Shown here piece by piece: positions 14,998-23,324 of a stretch of 31,933 nucleotides of DNA. Location: the NCBI GenBank assembly GCA_025059545.1, contig JANXDJ010000010.1, positions 1 through 31,933 of the forward strand. The letters are read 5' to 3'. How positions within the stretch are numbered: the first letter of the stretch is position 1; every line of letters begins with the position of its first letter. Origin of the DNA: Archaeoglobaceae archaeon (GTDB lineage Archaea > Halobacteriota > Archaeoglobi > Archaeoglobales > Archaeoglobaceae). Below the pieces are notes generated by a model, which was not told the DNA's origin, did not search any database, and was given only the letters and a program-made list of their open reading frames with translations. The position numbers were made by a program, and so were the translations under genes.

Positions 14998-16565
14998 AGA
15001 AGATCTTCCAAGGAACTAATTCCGCTACTTCCAGATCTCCACTCAGATACAACGTCTATGTCTCTACCACCGTATTGTCCATGAAATCTCTTTATTTTAA
15101 CAGCAGTAGGAATTTTAACAGCAGAACCTACAACTACTGCCTCGCCTACGCCAAGTGAGGCGATATCGGAAAGTAAATCCTCACTAATCTGCTCGCTTGC
15201 CTGCTGAACATATCTCTGATCGTTGGGTTCAACGATTCTCAGCACGATCTTAGTGTTGCACTGGCTTAGAATGTCTTCGCTTATTCTCTTTGGTCTTTGT
15301 GAGACTATTCCAAATCCGATTCCAAATTTTCTCCCTTCTCTTGCGATCCTACTCATCCAAAGCGAGACATCGCCTTTATTTGCAAAGATATGGGCTTCTT
15401 CAAAAATTGTGAGCAAGGGTTTTTTAACCACCGGACATGCATTTTCCCAATATTCTCGATTCTTGTTTCTAACGTAACTTATCCTTCCGATCAGAATGTT
15501 TCTGAGCAAGTAGGCAACAACGACTCTCATCTGTTCCTCATCGAAACCACTCAGATTTACGATGTTCAAATAGCCTTCTCTTAGGTTTGCGAGCATATCT
15601 CTCTGGGTGAGCAGGTCTTCGTATCTTTGCATGAAGGTTGCAACATATTCTTTTACTCTGTATAGCGGGTTTAGATCTTCTCTCGAGATTCTTGCAGTTC
15701 TCACAGCGCCGGTTGAGTCCACGTACTCGATCTCTCCTTGAATATTGATCCACTCTTCCACTATATCCAATACCTTCCGCATGAATTCTCTCCCACTAAG
15801 CTTTTCACGTTTTACAGTAGTGAATATTCTCTCTAAATGCATTCTCTGGACTGAAGCATCCCTATCGATGCCAACAAGGGAACAAAACTCCCATGGCTCA
15901 AGCCTTTCTGGTCTTATACCAGCGGATATAACGTTCTTTCCAAACTCTTTACCATCTTCAAAAACGAAACCCGCATATTCTCCATGTGGATCTATTAAGA
16001 TCAAAGTTCCTTTAAACTTTCGAACAATCTCATTTGCTATAATGCAGACCGCATTCGATTTTCCTCCTCCTGTTACGGATAGAATTGCAAAATGTCTTAG
16101 AATTAGCTGATTCACGTCTAGGGTTACTTTTATATTTTTTCGGACGATCAAATTGCCAAGCTCAATACCTTCAGAGTTTTTGAAAATTTTTTCCAAGATT
16201 TCATCGCTTGCAAGCTTTACAACAGAATTTGGTTTTACGGGAACTCTATTGGGAACTATTTCACCATTGTCTAAAATACCCAAAACCTTTGCATTTGCAA
16301 CAATAACCTCGTTTCTCTCAAGAAGCTTTTTTGACATGCTAACGTTCTTTAAAGCGTATTCAAAGCTTAGAGGATCTTCAAGTAATCTATTGAAATTTAT
16401 TACATTTCTGACAATTCCAAGAACTTCTTTACACTCTCTGTTCTCGGCAATTACGTATTCACCAAACTTGGGAACATTGGAAGGATTAACAGCAAAACTG
16501 AATTCCGTAATTGAACTCTCGCCAAGCACAAAGCCAATACCATCCACAAACTTATTAATTCTCAA
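14994..16565 (-). CDS. herA: HerA DNA helicase/translocase
   Basis: HerA is a hexameric FtsK-HerA family ATPase that pumps duplex DNA and activates NurA for end resection. Residues 1-130 form the HAS beta-barrel (IGFVLGESSITEFSF near 10-24). Walker A is VTGGGKSNAV (about 163-172), followed by TLILIDPHGEYAGFVF. Walker B is LLTIFEEAHIFANKG (about 383-397), then SRIAREGRKFGIGFGIVSQR, PKRI, and LSQCNTKIVLRI with a likely arginine finger. At 523 residues it matches archaeal HerA. The start is TTG 16565, overlapping the upstream stop (TTGA); no ATG exists before the conserved beta-barrel, so TTG is well supported. Confidence 0.94.
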   Translation of the reverse strand: MRINKFVDGIGFVLGESSITEFSFAVNPSNVPKFGEYVIAENRECKEVLGIVRNVINFNRLLEDPLSFEYALKNVSMSKKLLERNEVIVANAKVLGILDNGEIVPNRVPVKPNSVVKLASDEILEKIFKNSEGIELGNLIVRKNIKVTLDVNQLILRHFAILSVTGGGKSNAVCIIANEIVRKFKGTLILIDPHGEYAGFVFEDGKEFGKNVISAGIRPERLEPWEFCSLVGIDRDASVQRMHLERIFTTVKREKLSGREFMRKVLDIVEEWINIQGEIEYVDSTGAVRTARISREDLNPLYRVKEYVATFMQRYEDLLTQRDMLANLREGYLNIVNLSGFDEEQMRVVVAYLLRNILIGRISYVRNKNREYWENACPVVKKPLLTIFEEAHIFANKGDVSLWMSRIAREGRKFGIGFGIVSQRPKRISEDILSQCNTKIVLRIVEPNDQRYVQQASEQISEDLLSDIASLGVGEAVVVGSAVKIPTAVKIKRFHGQYGGRDIDVVSEWRSGSSGISSLEDLL

Positions 16566-17203
16566 GAGATAAATCTTTTGCGCTCAAATTTTTTTGCTAA
16601 GGAGAAAATGCTCTCCCCTCCTTCGAGTGCAGAAGCAACAAAGCTCTCCTCTATTCCAATCTCTTCCGCGATACTCTTAGGATCTGAAAGGTTGTTCAAA
16701 ACTGAATAGTTTAGAATGAAATCCCTAAGTCCATCTTCATCGAGCCACGTGCCTGAAAAGAGAGGGTTAAAGTCAATCATGAAATTCTCAAGCTCTTCTG
16801 AGCTTAGATTTTCGAGATCAACTTCAAAAAGTGCAGAGTCTTTTAAAAAAGTGATCATAGCCTTTCTAAGGCTTTTTGCGGTGTATTTCTTGTCCTTTGG
16901 TGAATATCTTGAGATGATCTCATCTATACTCTTCTCATTCAACTTGAATGGCTTTTCGCCCTCGATAGCGTTTATAAGATTGAAAGTCTCCTCATCTAAA
17001 GGTGAAGACCTTTTTTTCTCTCCGAGCAGTTGAATTGAGTATGAGTTACCCTTTTTCTTAATATCTTTCTTTGTGAGGTTTTCGATCTCCTTAGAGGTTG
17101 CCAGAGTAGATAGAATAAGTCTAATGAGAGCGTGATCCTTAGGACTTTTTCTTGAGAGAACGAGATGATGCTGAAGATCAAATTCAAGTCTAAGCATTTC
17201 CAT
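16562..17203 (-). CDS. Degenerate tyrosine-recombinase-like protein, first gene of the herA operon
   Basis: The product has 213 residues and I know no named family for it. Residues about 25-80 follow the layout of a tyrosine recombinase catalytic domain: ALIRLILSTL, KEIENLTKKDI (compare SELVSLTLSDI in XerD), then a beta hairpin NSYSIQLLGEKKRSSPLDEE and an EETFNLINAI helix. A later helix, TAKSLRKAMITFLKD, resembles the LRHTFATHLL helix. The first catalytic Arg of TGLR is replaced by Thr, the His of LRHxF is Lys, and no nucleophilic Tyr motif is evident, so DNA cleavage is unlikely. It could be a DNA-binding repair partner or regulator. Its stop overlaps the herA start, so the two are translationally coupled. 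The alignment is by eye. Confidence 0.7.
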   Translation of the reverse strand: MEMLRLEFDLQHHLVLSRKSPKDHALIRLILSTLATSKEIENLTKKDIKKKGNSYSIQLLGEKKRSSPLDEETFNLINAIEGEKPFKLNEKSIDEIISRYSPKDKKYTAKSLRKAMITFLKDSALFEVDLENLSSEELENFMIDFNPLFSGTWLDEDGLRDFILNYSVLNNLSDPKSIAEEIGIEESFVASALEGGESIFSLAKKFERKRFIS

Positions 17204-17212
17204 GGGTAAATT

Positions 17213-17226
17213 TCTCTGATCGGAGA
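17213..17226. promoter_or_regulatory. Palindromic operator candidate in the divergent promoter
   Basis: TCTCTGATCGGAGA is a 14-nt palindrome with 12 of 14 positions symmetric. It sits between the minus-strand TATA region and ATG 17203, about where transcription of the herA operon should begin. A TTTCTCTGA element occurs at its left edge and again about 23 nt further right (about 17234-17242). Confidence 0.35.
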
Positions 17227-17246
17227 TTTAATCGTTTCTCTGAGCA

Positions 17247-17258
17247 CTATAATTATAA
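17247..17258 (-). promoter_or_regulatory. TATA region of the herA operon
   Basis: On the minus strand TTATAATTATAG lies 45-55 nt before ATG 17203, giving an expected leader of about 20 nt. It is the only good TATA element in the 102-nt gap on that strand. Confidence 0.4.
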
Positions 17259-17273
17259 TAATTGTAAAACCAA

Positions 17274-17293
17274 AATGCTTATATCCAAGCATT
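17274..17293 (+). promoter_or_regulatory. Inverted repeat enclosing the pilin operon TATA box
   Basis: AATGCTT-atatcc-AAGCATT is a perfect 7-bp inverted repeat with a 6-nt spacer, and the TATA element TTATAT (17279-17284) lies inside it. The ATG at 17306 is about 22-27 nt downstream, so the mRNA is probably leaderless. A dimeric regulator bound here would block TBP, so this is a good operator candidate. Confidence 0.5.
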
Positions 17294-17305
17294 GACATAA
17301 TAAGA

Positions 17306-18352
17306 ATGATGGAAGATAGAATGAAAAAGATGGAAGATGGAAAGTTGGCCTTGGATCTACTCATAGGTCTCTCGATCTTTCTATTCACGTTCATATTCAT
17401 AGCCAACTTTCTGCCAGGAGTTTTTGCTGAAGCTCGCAACGAGATAAGCTTGATGCACGAAGCATATCGCTTAGGAGTAATTCTCGCAGAGATGGAAGGA
17501 TTCTGGAGAGATTCAAGTGGAAATGGAACAAACTGGCATGAAAAGTCGAGTAGTTGGAGTAATCCTAACTTTTACTTCTTCCCGGGATTGACTAAAGGTA
17601 AAGCGGACTTTCTTTCTTATGATAAAATTAGAGCATTTGATCGATTGGTTGATCGGAATATTACCCTAGTTAAGGAATTACTCGGGTTAAGGACTATTGA
17701 AAGAGAATTTCATTTCAATGTGTCTCTTGAATCCATAGATTCAACTTCATATAGCCCTGTATTGGTCAGAAACAAAACTGGAGATATAGTTCTACAAACT
17801 GGCGAAAGAATCCCATCGATAGGATATGTCGCGAGATATGAAAGGTTTGTGTGGATCGATCCTTATTATGACCTCCTTGGAACATTTTACATAGGAAGTG
17901 GTGGATCGAAGGATCGGCCCCAGGTATGCAAATCAGATAAATCAAATGAGGAACGTCGGGAACGGGAACTTCAATGTTCGTTGACCTATCCCATTAAATT
18001 GTTTGTGGTGAATGTTTACGGTAAAGAGGGTTCTGCAGACCCTTGGTGGCTTGGTATATGCCTTAACAACGATTCCATACCTTCTTGTAATGCTGATAGG
18101 GACACGATAGCAATTGATTTCGGTAGTGGAATGAGTAATAATCCATACTGGAAAGACAATTTGGAAGCGGGAAAAAGATATCATTTAACCAAGGTTATAA
18201 ACGATCTACTAAAAAGTAAGGGCTTTAAAGTCGGGGATACGGTTAATATAGGACTTGGTATCAAAAATACGAATGCAACCTTAGATCTAAGCGACTCGGT
18301 TGTTCTGATCGCAGGAAAAGCTGCAGCTAAATTGGTGATCAACGTATGGTGA
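17306..18352 (+). CDS. Pilin-like secreted protein (DUF7287-like N-terminus), first gene of surface operon
   Basis: The product has 348 residues. The N-terminus, charged MKKMEDGK then LALDLLIGLSIFLFTFIFIA with NFLPGVF, resembles archaeal pilin-like proteins of the haloarchaeal DUF7287 type (Q/K-x-x-LDxxIG...F-PxxF). This helix would be its filament core or membrane anchor. The exported part (about 45-348) has several N-x-S/T sequons (GNGTNW, RNITL, FNVSL, TNATLDL) and four cysteines in the middle (PQVCKSD, LQCSL, GICLNN, PSCNAD) that could pair as disulfides outside the cell. Leaderless start at ATG 17306 fits the TATA box; 17309 and 17321 are in-frame alternatives. The domain number is from memory of related archaeal proteins. 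Confidence 0.72.
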   Translation: MMEDRMKKMEDGKLALDLLIGLSIFLFTFIFIANFLPGVFAEARNEISLMHEAYRLGVILAEMEGFWRDSSGNGTNWHEKSSSWSNPNFYFFPGLTKGKADFLSYDKIRAFDRLVDRNITLVKELLGLRTIEREFHFNVSLESIDSTSYSPVLVRNKTGDIVLQTGERIPSIGYVARYERFVWIDPYYDLLGTFYIGSGGSKDRPQVCKSDKSNEERRERELQCSLTYPIKLFVVNVYGKEGSADPWWLGICLNNDSIPSCNADRDTIAIDFGSGMSNNPYWKDNLEAGKRYHLTKVINDLLKSKGFKVGDTVNIGLGIKNTNATLDLSDSVVLIAGKAAAKLVINVW

Positions 18353-18357
18353 GGCTT

Positions 18358-18879
18358 ATGAATTCAAAAGCTCAAACGTTCACCCTTGAAGGTGTCGCAT
18401 CTGCTTTAATTCTTCTATTGGCACTTTACACTATTTATCAGAGTTCTCTCGTCATTTCGCCAATGTGGAGCGAAGCGGTGAACATGCAGACGAAGATGAA
18501 AGCTCAAGATACTCTTAAAATACTCGACAATTATGAAAAAGTTGATGGAAAGTTTCACAATGATAGTTTTCAGGGATTGATTGTAAATCTAAAGAACTGC
18601 CAACTTGGAGTCAATTGCAGTCCAAACGAGGATTTTAACAACTCCTTGAGAATAATATTGGGTGATTATGATTGTAGATTGGAGCTTTACTGGATTGAAG
18701 CAGGAGAGATAAGATCCACGGTGTTGATAGACAAACAACCCTCCCCAAATGCTGTAGGGGCGAGTAGATACATCCTGCTGAACAACAGCGAACTGCGTGG
18801 ATCGGTTTTTTATCGTAGCGGTTTGGAAGATTGGAGACCTTTTATATTTGAGGTGAGGCTGATAGTATGGCGTCCATGA
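18358..18879 (+). CDS. Pilin-like protein (DUF7288-like N-terminus)
   Basis: The product has 173 residues from ATG 18358, chosen because GGTGAGG (18348-18354) precedes it; ATG 18346, inside that site and in the preceding gene, is the alternative. MNSKAQTFTLEGVASALILL is a class III-like prepilin signal: a short basic leader, a KA/Q processing-like site, then TLEG and a 20-residue hydrophobic helix. The exported part has three cysteines (KNCQLGVNCSP and DYDCRLEL) and sequons NDS, NNS. Its role as a minor pilin or pseudopilin is inferred from the signal and the operon. It follows the first pilin-like gene without a gap and overlaps the next one. Confidence 0.7.
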   Translation: MNSKAQTFTLEGVASALILLLALYTIYQSSLVISPMWSEAVNMQTKMKAQDTLKILDNYEKVDGKFHNDSFQGLIVNLKNCQLGVNCSPNEDFNNSLRIILGDYDCRLELYWIEAGEIRSTVLIDKQPSPNAVGASRYILLNNSELRGSVFYRSGLEDWRPFIFEVRLIVWRP

Positions 18880-19247
18880 ATGAAAGAGGACAGGTATTAA
18901 TACTATTCACGTTAATGATTTCAATAATAATTATATCGATTTCAGTTCTTCATGCGCAGAACATACTTGCGGGAATGGAAACTTCTAGGACGATGATTTT
19001 GTTTCCAAAGGAAGAAATAAGAAATCTTAAGGATCTTTCGGATATAGCAATCAAAAAGTTGCCAACAGCAAGATGGTCGGAGTATTCTATGGATATATAC
19101 AATCAGACGAGGGTTCTTTATTCTCAGAAAGGAGTTTATGGGGATTTAATAATAATAGATTCTGGTAATAGGATAATAATAAATTTCATTTCAGGAGATG
19201 TGGAGTATTCTGAAACTCTTAACTGTGCGGGGGGTGAATGTAAATGA
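18867..19247 (+). CDS. Small pilin-like protein (DUF7261-like N-terminus)
   Basis: The product has 126 residues. MASMNERGQVLILFTLMISI then IIISISVLHAQ is a short charged leader, an RGQ site and one long hydrophobic helix, the same plan as other genes of this operon and as haloarchaeal RGQ-type pseudopilins. The C-terminal ~80 residues are beta-rich (GDLIIIDSGNRIIINFISGD) and end with two cysteines in NCAGGECK. GAGG at 18851-18854 region precedes ATG 18867 by about 8 nt; ATG 18876 is an alternative. Its start lies inside the end of the preceding gene, and its stop overlaps the next ATG (ATGA). Confidence 0.68.
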   Translation: MASMNERGQVLILFTLMISIIIISISVLHAQNILAGMETSRTMILFPKEEIRNLKDLSDIAIKKLPTARWSEYSMDIYNQTRVLYSQKGVYGDLIIIDSGNRIIINFISGDVEYSETLNCAGGECK

Positions 19248-21922
19248 AAGAGGAGAAAGGAGTCTCCATGATGGTTGAATACCTGATTCTAATGGGAATA
19301 CTTTCAATTTTCGTTGTAGTTACTTCTTTAGTCTTAGAAGATACTTTAAAGAGCTCACAGGTTGCTAAGGTTGTTGACAATCAGTTCTCCGATGTAGCTT
19401 CGCAGATCTCTGCTCAAATAGTCGATATGGCTGCTTTATATCCAAGCAATGGTTACCTTAAGGCTAAGGTGTATATGCCAACTGCTATTGGAGACATAGA
19501 ATATACAGTAGGCTTTGAGGAGATTGGAGGTAAGAGGTTCATCTACATAACATCTGATCGTGGCGAATTCAAGAAATATCTCAGTTTGGGAGCATTTGCA
19601 AGTCTAAGATTTGAAAACATGAGTGGTATTACGCACAGTCTTAGGGAAAAACATGAATTATACTTTTTAAGTGCTCAGATAATTTATCCAACTGCAGTTC
19701 TGAAAGTTAAACCCTCATCAATTATTGCAGGGCAGAATGTTACCATAGATGTCTCTAACTCTTATTCTCCATCCGACTGGTGGTGGGTTGTATACAAGTG
19801 GGACGGTTCCGAACTCACCCGTGGGGATATGGGAACTCTTACAAAAAATATTAAAATTTTATGGAGTAATGATATTCCAGCAAGATGTAGGAATTACAAC
19901 AGCACAACAGAGTCAGCGATCTGCACTTTGACACTTGTAGTTTACGATTCAAGAGGATATACTGCGAATGATACTGAGGAAATTCTAATAGCAAAGAAAG
20001 TGGGAGTTGAGCCAGAGTTATATATCAAGAAATACCTTACACCCGAGGTTATTCAAGTTGGACAGCCTTTTGAGCTCCATCTAAGGTTGGTGGGTAGGGG
20101 ATTTGTAGTCGAGGAGACGAGGCAGAATTTGACCGTGGTTACAGTTCTGGATAAATCTGGAAGTATGCACGCTGGAAGTGTGAGTGAAGCTCACTCCGAG
20201 AGAACGAAGTTTGGAGAAGATTTTCAATACCCATTAAGCCCGAGAGTATGGAATGTCAGTTTCGGTGTGAGTAAAGATAAGCCAACATATATTGTCGTAT
20301 ACACAACTCAGAGTATGCCCTACTGGAATTCATCTGCTACAAGCAATATTCCGAGCGATATATCGCCTGATGATGCCTTTACACTCTACATTAATGGAGC
20401 TGAGATCTCTAAAACCCTTGATCGATCTTCTACACGGGCTCCGAGCTATGGTGGAATTAATTTTGCCTGTAGCGGTGGTGAATTGGTAAATACAAATGGA
20501 GTATGTTATGAAGCAACCCCCTCAAATACTGGAACTTGGAATGCAAGTATTGTGGTAGCGAATCCAGATAATTTAACAGTCAATATTGTTGTATTTGAAC
20601 GTCCAAGTGCATCTAACTATAATTATAACCGTATATTTAATCAATCCTACACCTACACACCTAACTTGGTTAGACATAGCTTTAGATTTGAACCAGGTTT
20701 TACCTCAAATGACCGATATGAGTTTGCTTATGTGTTTATTCCGAAGAGTTATGCGGATAAGCTTAATGCTTGGATATACAATACAACTGCTGGTAGATTT
20801 GCTTATTGCAGAGATTATAGCTCCCCAGTTGCTGGGAAAGTCTGCTTTGTTCAGCGTGTCCCTGCTGGACAGGACATTCCAATATACATAGTCCCAAGAA
20901 AGATGGATGCAAACAAGGTTGAGGGCACATTATGGATGGAAAAGCTTGATGCTGCAAAGATTGCAGCTATAAAGTTTATAAATGAGAGTCTAAATGAGAC
21001 AGATTACAAGGGACTTGTGGAATTCAGCACTTGCGCTTACACGTATGAGGTCAATGCAACATCACTTTATCTAAAGAAGCTCACCAAACAGAAAAGTGTA
21101 GTCATAAATCACATCAAAAATATAGTCCCCACAGGCTGGACAAACTACTTGGAAGCGCTGGAACATGCTAAGAACGTTTTGCTTGAGAACACTACAATAA
21201 TAAATGGGACAAAACCCTTGATAATCCTTTTGAGCGATGGAATGCCCACTTGCAAGCTGGGGTCATATACTTCTGATTTCTTCTCTTGTGGCTCAAATCG
21301 TTATAGGTGTAGCGATACCGTTTGTAGCCCAGACGATTGCGGTAGCCAAGTTATACCAAAAGCAAATGAAGTGAAAAACATGAGAATAGGGAATGAATAC
21401 ATAGACATATGCACGATAGGCTTTGGTGAGAAGAGTTATTACAATGAGACGATCTTAAAGGCAGTTTCAGGAAGGCATACTGGAAATGGAGTTGTGGAAT
21501 GCTACTACTCTGCAGAAACACTTGAAGAGCTTATAGAGGCTTTTCAGAGTATAGGGAGACTTTATAGGGTTGCAGCTACAAATGTAAGACTTATAGATCC
21601 AATTCCTATAAATCTGAGCCTCTACATGTATCCTAACTTGGAGCCGACACTTAATATAGAGGGAAGTGCAAAATGTGATCCTCTAAACTTGAATTTTACC
21701 GCCTCAGGAACTATAATAAACCTGAACTGCTCAGAGATTCATATCGACGATGTAATTGAAATTGTTATCACTCTCGTAGCCTATGAAACTGGTGTCGTGC
21801 CAATAAATCTTGGGGGAAAGGTGAACTTCATAGACATAAATGGAAAACAGAGGGAAATACCACTGCCGTATATGGTAGCAGAGATTAAGAGCAGTAAAGG
21901 GGCAGAGGTGAAGATATCTTGA
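19244..21922 (+). CDS. Large VWA-domain surface protein with pilin-like N-terminus
   Basis: The product has 892 residues. MKEEKGVSMMVEYLILMGIL is a class III prepilin-like signal (KG, then VSMMVEY and a hydrophobic helix). A PKD/Ig-like module follows at about 145-255 (VKPSSIIAGQNVTIDVSNSY). A von Willebrand factor A domain begins VVTVLDKSGSM (MIDAS Asp about 303), then is interrupted by ~250 residues of beta-rich, sequon-rich sequence before resuming at KLDAAKIAAIKFINESL (about 566). It continues with LVEFST, GWTNYLEALEHAKNVLL and LIILLSDGMPT. A cysteine cluster (CKLGSYTSDFFSCGSNRYRC, extended by CSPDDC) follows. The C-terminus is beta-rich. A metal-dependent adhesin displayed on the surface or a pilus is inferred. 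No C-terminal anchor is seen. Confidence 0.8.
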   Translation: MKEEKGVSMMVEYLILMGILSIFVVVTSLVLEDTLKSSQVAKVVDNQFSDVASQISAQIVDMAALYPSNGYLKAKVYMPTAIGDIEYTVGFEEIGGKRFIYITSDRGEFKKYLSLGAFASLRFENMSGITHSLREKHELYFLSAQIIYPTAVLKVKPSSIIAGQNVTIDVSNSYSPSDWWWVVYKWDGSELTRGDMGTLTKNIKILWSNDIPARCRNYNSTTESAICTLTLVVYDSRGYTANDTEEILIAKKVGVEPELYIKKYLTPEVIQVGQPFELHLRLVGRGFVVEETRQNLTVVTVLDKSGSMHAGSVSEAHSERTKFGEDFQYPLSPRVWNVSFGVSKDKPTYIVVYTTQSMPYWNSSATSNIPSDISPDDAFTLYINGAEISKTLDRSSTRAPSYGGINFACSGGELVNTNGVCYEATPSNTGTWNASIVVANPDNLTVNIVVFERPSASNYNYNRIFNQSYTYTPNLVRHSFRFEPGFTSNDRYEFAYVFIPKSYADKLNAWIYNTTAGRFAYCRDYSSPVAGKVCFVQRVPAGQDIPIYIVPRKMDANKVEGTLWMEKLDAAKIAAIKFINESLNETDYKGLVEFSTCAYTYEVNATSLYLKKLTKQKSVVINHIKNIVPTGWTNYLEALEHAKNVLLENTTIINGTKPLIILLSDGMPTCKLGSYTSDFFSCGSNRYRCSDTVCSPDDCGSQVIPKANEVKNMRIGNEYIDICTIGFGEKSYYNETILKAVSGRHTGNGVVECYYSAETLEELIEAFQSIGRLYRVAATNVRLIDPIPINLSLYMYPNLEPTLNIEGSAKCDPLNLNFTASGTIINLNCSEIHIDDVIEIVITLVAYETGVVPINLGGKVNFIDINGKQREIPLPYMVAEIKSSKGAEVKIS

Positions 21923-22587
21923 AATTTGATAATCTAAAGGCAGTTTCGGAGGTAGTTGGCGCTCTCATGGTTCTTCTGATGATCGTAACAGTAGCAGGAA
22001 TCCTATATACCATGTCATATCCAGTGGTATGGTCTGGTCAGGATAATGTAAAGTTTAGAAATTCATTTTTTGATCTTTTTGAGCTTAGAGAGAAAATCGA
22101 AAGGGTAAGATCTGGATTAGAACCAATGTCAGCTCACAAAATTCAGTTTTATGATAATTCAATAGAATTTAAGAATGAACCTATAATCAGAATAGGTAAC
22201 GTAAACTATACGGTTGCTTCTATAAAAATTAGAGGGAGTGGTTGGACGCTAACTTATGAGAATGGTGCAATAATAGAGAATAGAGGTAATGCGAGGATGT
22301 TGAGCGCTCCAAACATAAATTATAACAATGGAACTCTGTATCTACCAATAATAATACTTAAAGGAAAATTCTCCGCTGGTGGAAGAGGAGAAGTTAACTT
22401 ATTCCTATCTTTGAATAATTCTTATCCTCTTTCTGGAAATAATACGATAGTAATTTATTCTTCGAACATCCAAGCTTGGAAGGAGTTTTTTAACGTGACT
22501 GGAGTAAGGTATACATCCTATAGCAACAGAATTGAAATACCGAGTGTGAATTATTATGCAGTAGTTTATGAGGTGGGCATTAAATGA
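21919..22587 (+). CDS. Pilin-like protein (DUF7266/DUF7289-like N-terminus)
   Basis: The product has 222 residues and starts at TTG 21919, which overlaps the preceding stop (TTGA) and has GAGGTGA about 8 nt upstream; no ATG lies before the signal. KFDNLKAVSEVVGALMVLLM then IVTVAGILYTM is the KAVSE-type archaeal pilin signal followed by one membrane helix. The exported part has a LFELREKIERVRSGLE helix and then beta-rich sequence with sequons (VNYTV, NNGTL, FNVTG). It shares the KAVSEV motif with the next gene, suggesting a duplicated pair. Confidence 0.68.
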   Translation: MKFDNLKAVSEVVGALMVLLMIVTVAGILYTMSYPVVWSGQDNVKFRNSFFDLFELREKIERVRSGLEPMSAHKIQFYDNSIEFKNEPIIRIGNVNYTVASIKIRGSGWTLTYENGAIIENRGNARMLSAPNINYNNGTLYLPIIILKGKFSAGGRGEVNLFLSLNNSYPLSGNNTIVIYSSNIQAWKEFFNVTGVRYTSYSNRIEIPSVNYYAVVYEVGIK

Positions 22588-23315
22588 ATGAAAAAGCGGT
22601 CTCAGAGGTTTTTAGCTACATGCTAATTTTTGGAATTGTTATAGCTACGATAAGTATCGTTTACACTCAGGTTTACACTTCAACGATCGAGACATCTCAA
22701 AAATTCAAGGTTGAGGGAATTAGGGAGAGTTTCAGGAAGATCTATAATGTCTTTGTCCTCTCAGTCTATGGCGGGGCGAGCGTTCAACAGATACAGATCG
22801 AGCTTCAAGGTGGGCGCTTATTCACTGAGAATAGCACTTATGTTAGAGTTAAAGTAGGTGATGATACTTTCGAGTTTTATACAAGGTCTCTGAACTACCA
22901 GCTTGGAGACTATCGTATCTCCTTCGAGAATGGAGCACTTTGGGACGGTTATTATGGATATAATCGATCTGTGCAAACGCCTGCAATCTATATAAAAACA
23001 GTTCAAGTTCCGCAGGCGAGCGGAATGGAAAAAGTTCTTGTATTGGTTTTTAATGATCTTGAAAATGAAGTTAGCGTTGCTGGTGAGGGGGCACTCTTAA
23101 TTGTGTTCAATTCTACTCTCGAAACTTCTAAACTCTACTCTGGCGGAAAAAATGTTGAATTTGAGGTAAAATCTCCCTATGCGGATTTATGGGAAGAATA
23201 TCTGAGAAATTTTGGAACAGTAGATCGGTTAAACAATACTGTGAAATTGGAAACTTTTTCTGGTTCGGTTATCCTAACTGTATATAAAACCAACATTACG
23301 ATAAGACACATATAG
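22584..23315 (+). CDS. Pilin-like protein (DUF7289-like), last gene of the surface operon
   Basis: The product has 243 residues. MNEKAVSEVFSYMLIFGIVI then ATISIVYTQVY carries the same KAVSEV signal as the gene before. Residues about 35-100 (IRESFRKIYNVFVLSVYGGA) and the later beta strands follow the layout of haloarchaeal DUF7289 proteins, including a C-terminal domain ending SPYADLWEEYLRNFG, also echoed upstream (SNIQAWKEFFNVTG). This supports duplication. Sequons NST, NRS, NNT, NIT are present. The ATG overlaps the preceding stop as ATGA. The gene ends 9 nt from the convergent polD gene, with no obvious terminator between. Confidence 0.7.
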   Translation: MNEKAVSEVFSYMLIFGIVIATISIVYTQVYTSTIETSQKFKVEGIRESFRKIYNVFVLSVYGGASVQQIQIELQGGRLFTENSTYVRVKVGDDTFEFYTRSLNYQLGDYRISFENGALWDGYYGYNRSVQTPAIYIKTVQVPQASGMEKVLVLVFNDLENEVSVAGEGALLIVFNSTLETSKLYSGGKNVEFEVKSPYADLWEEYLRNFGTVDRLNNTVKLETFSGSVILTVYKTNITIRHI

Positions 23316-23324
23316 CACATAACT

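Noticed and set aside
16996..17439. 147-residue minus-strand frame across the divergent promoter
   Set aside because: It overlaps two convincing gene starts and two TATA boxes, and the translation looks like antisense and intergenic sequence.
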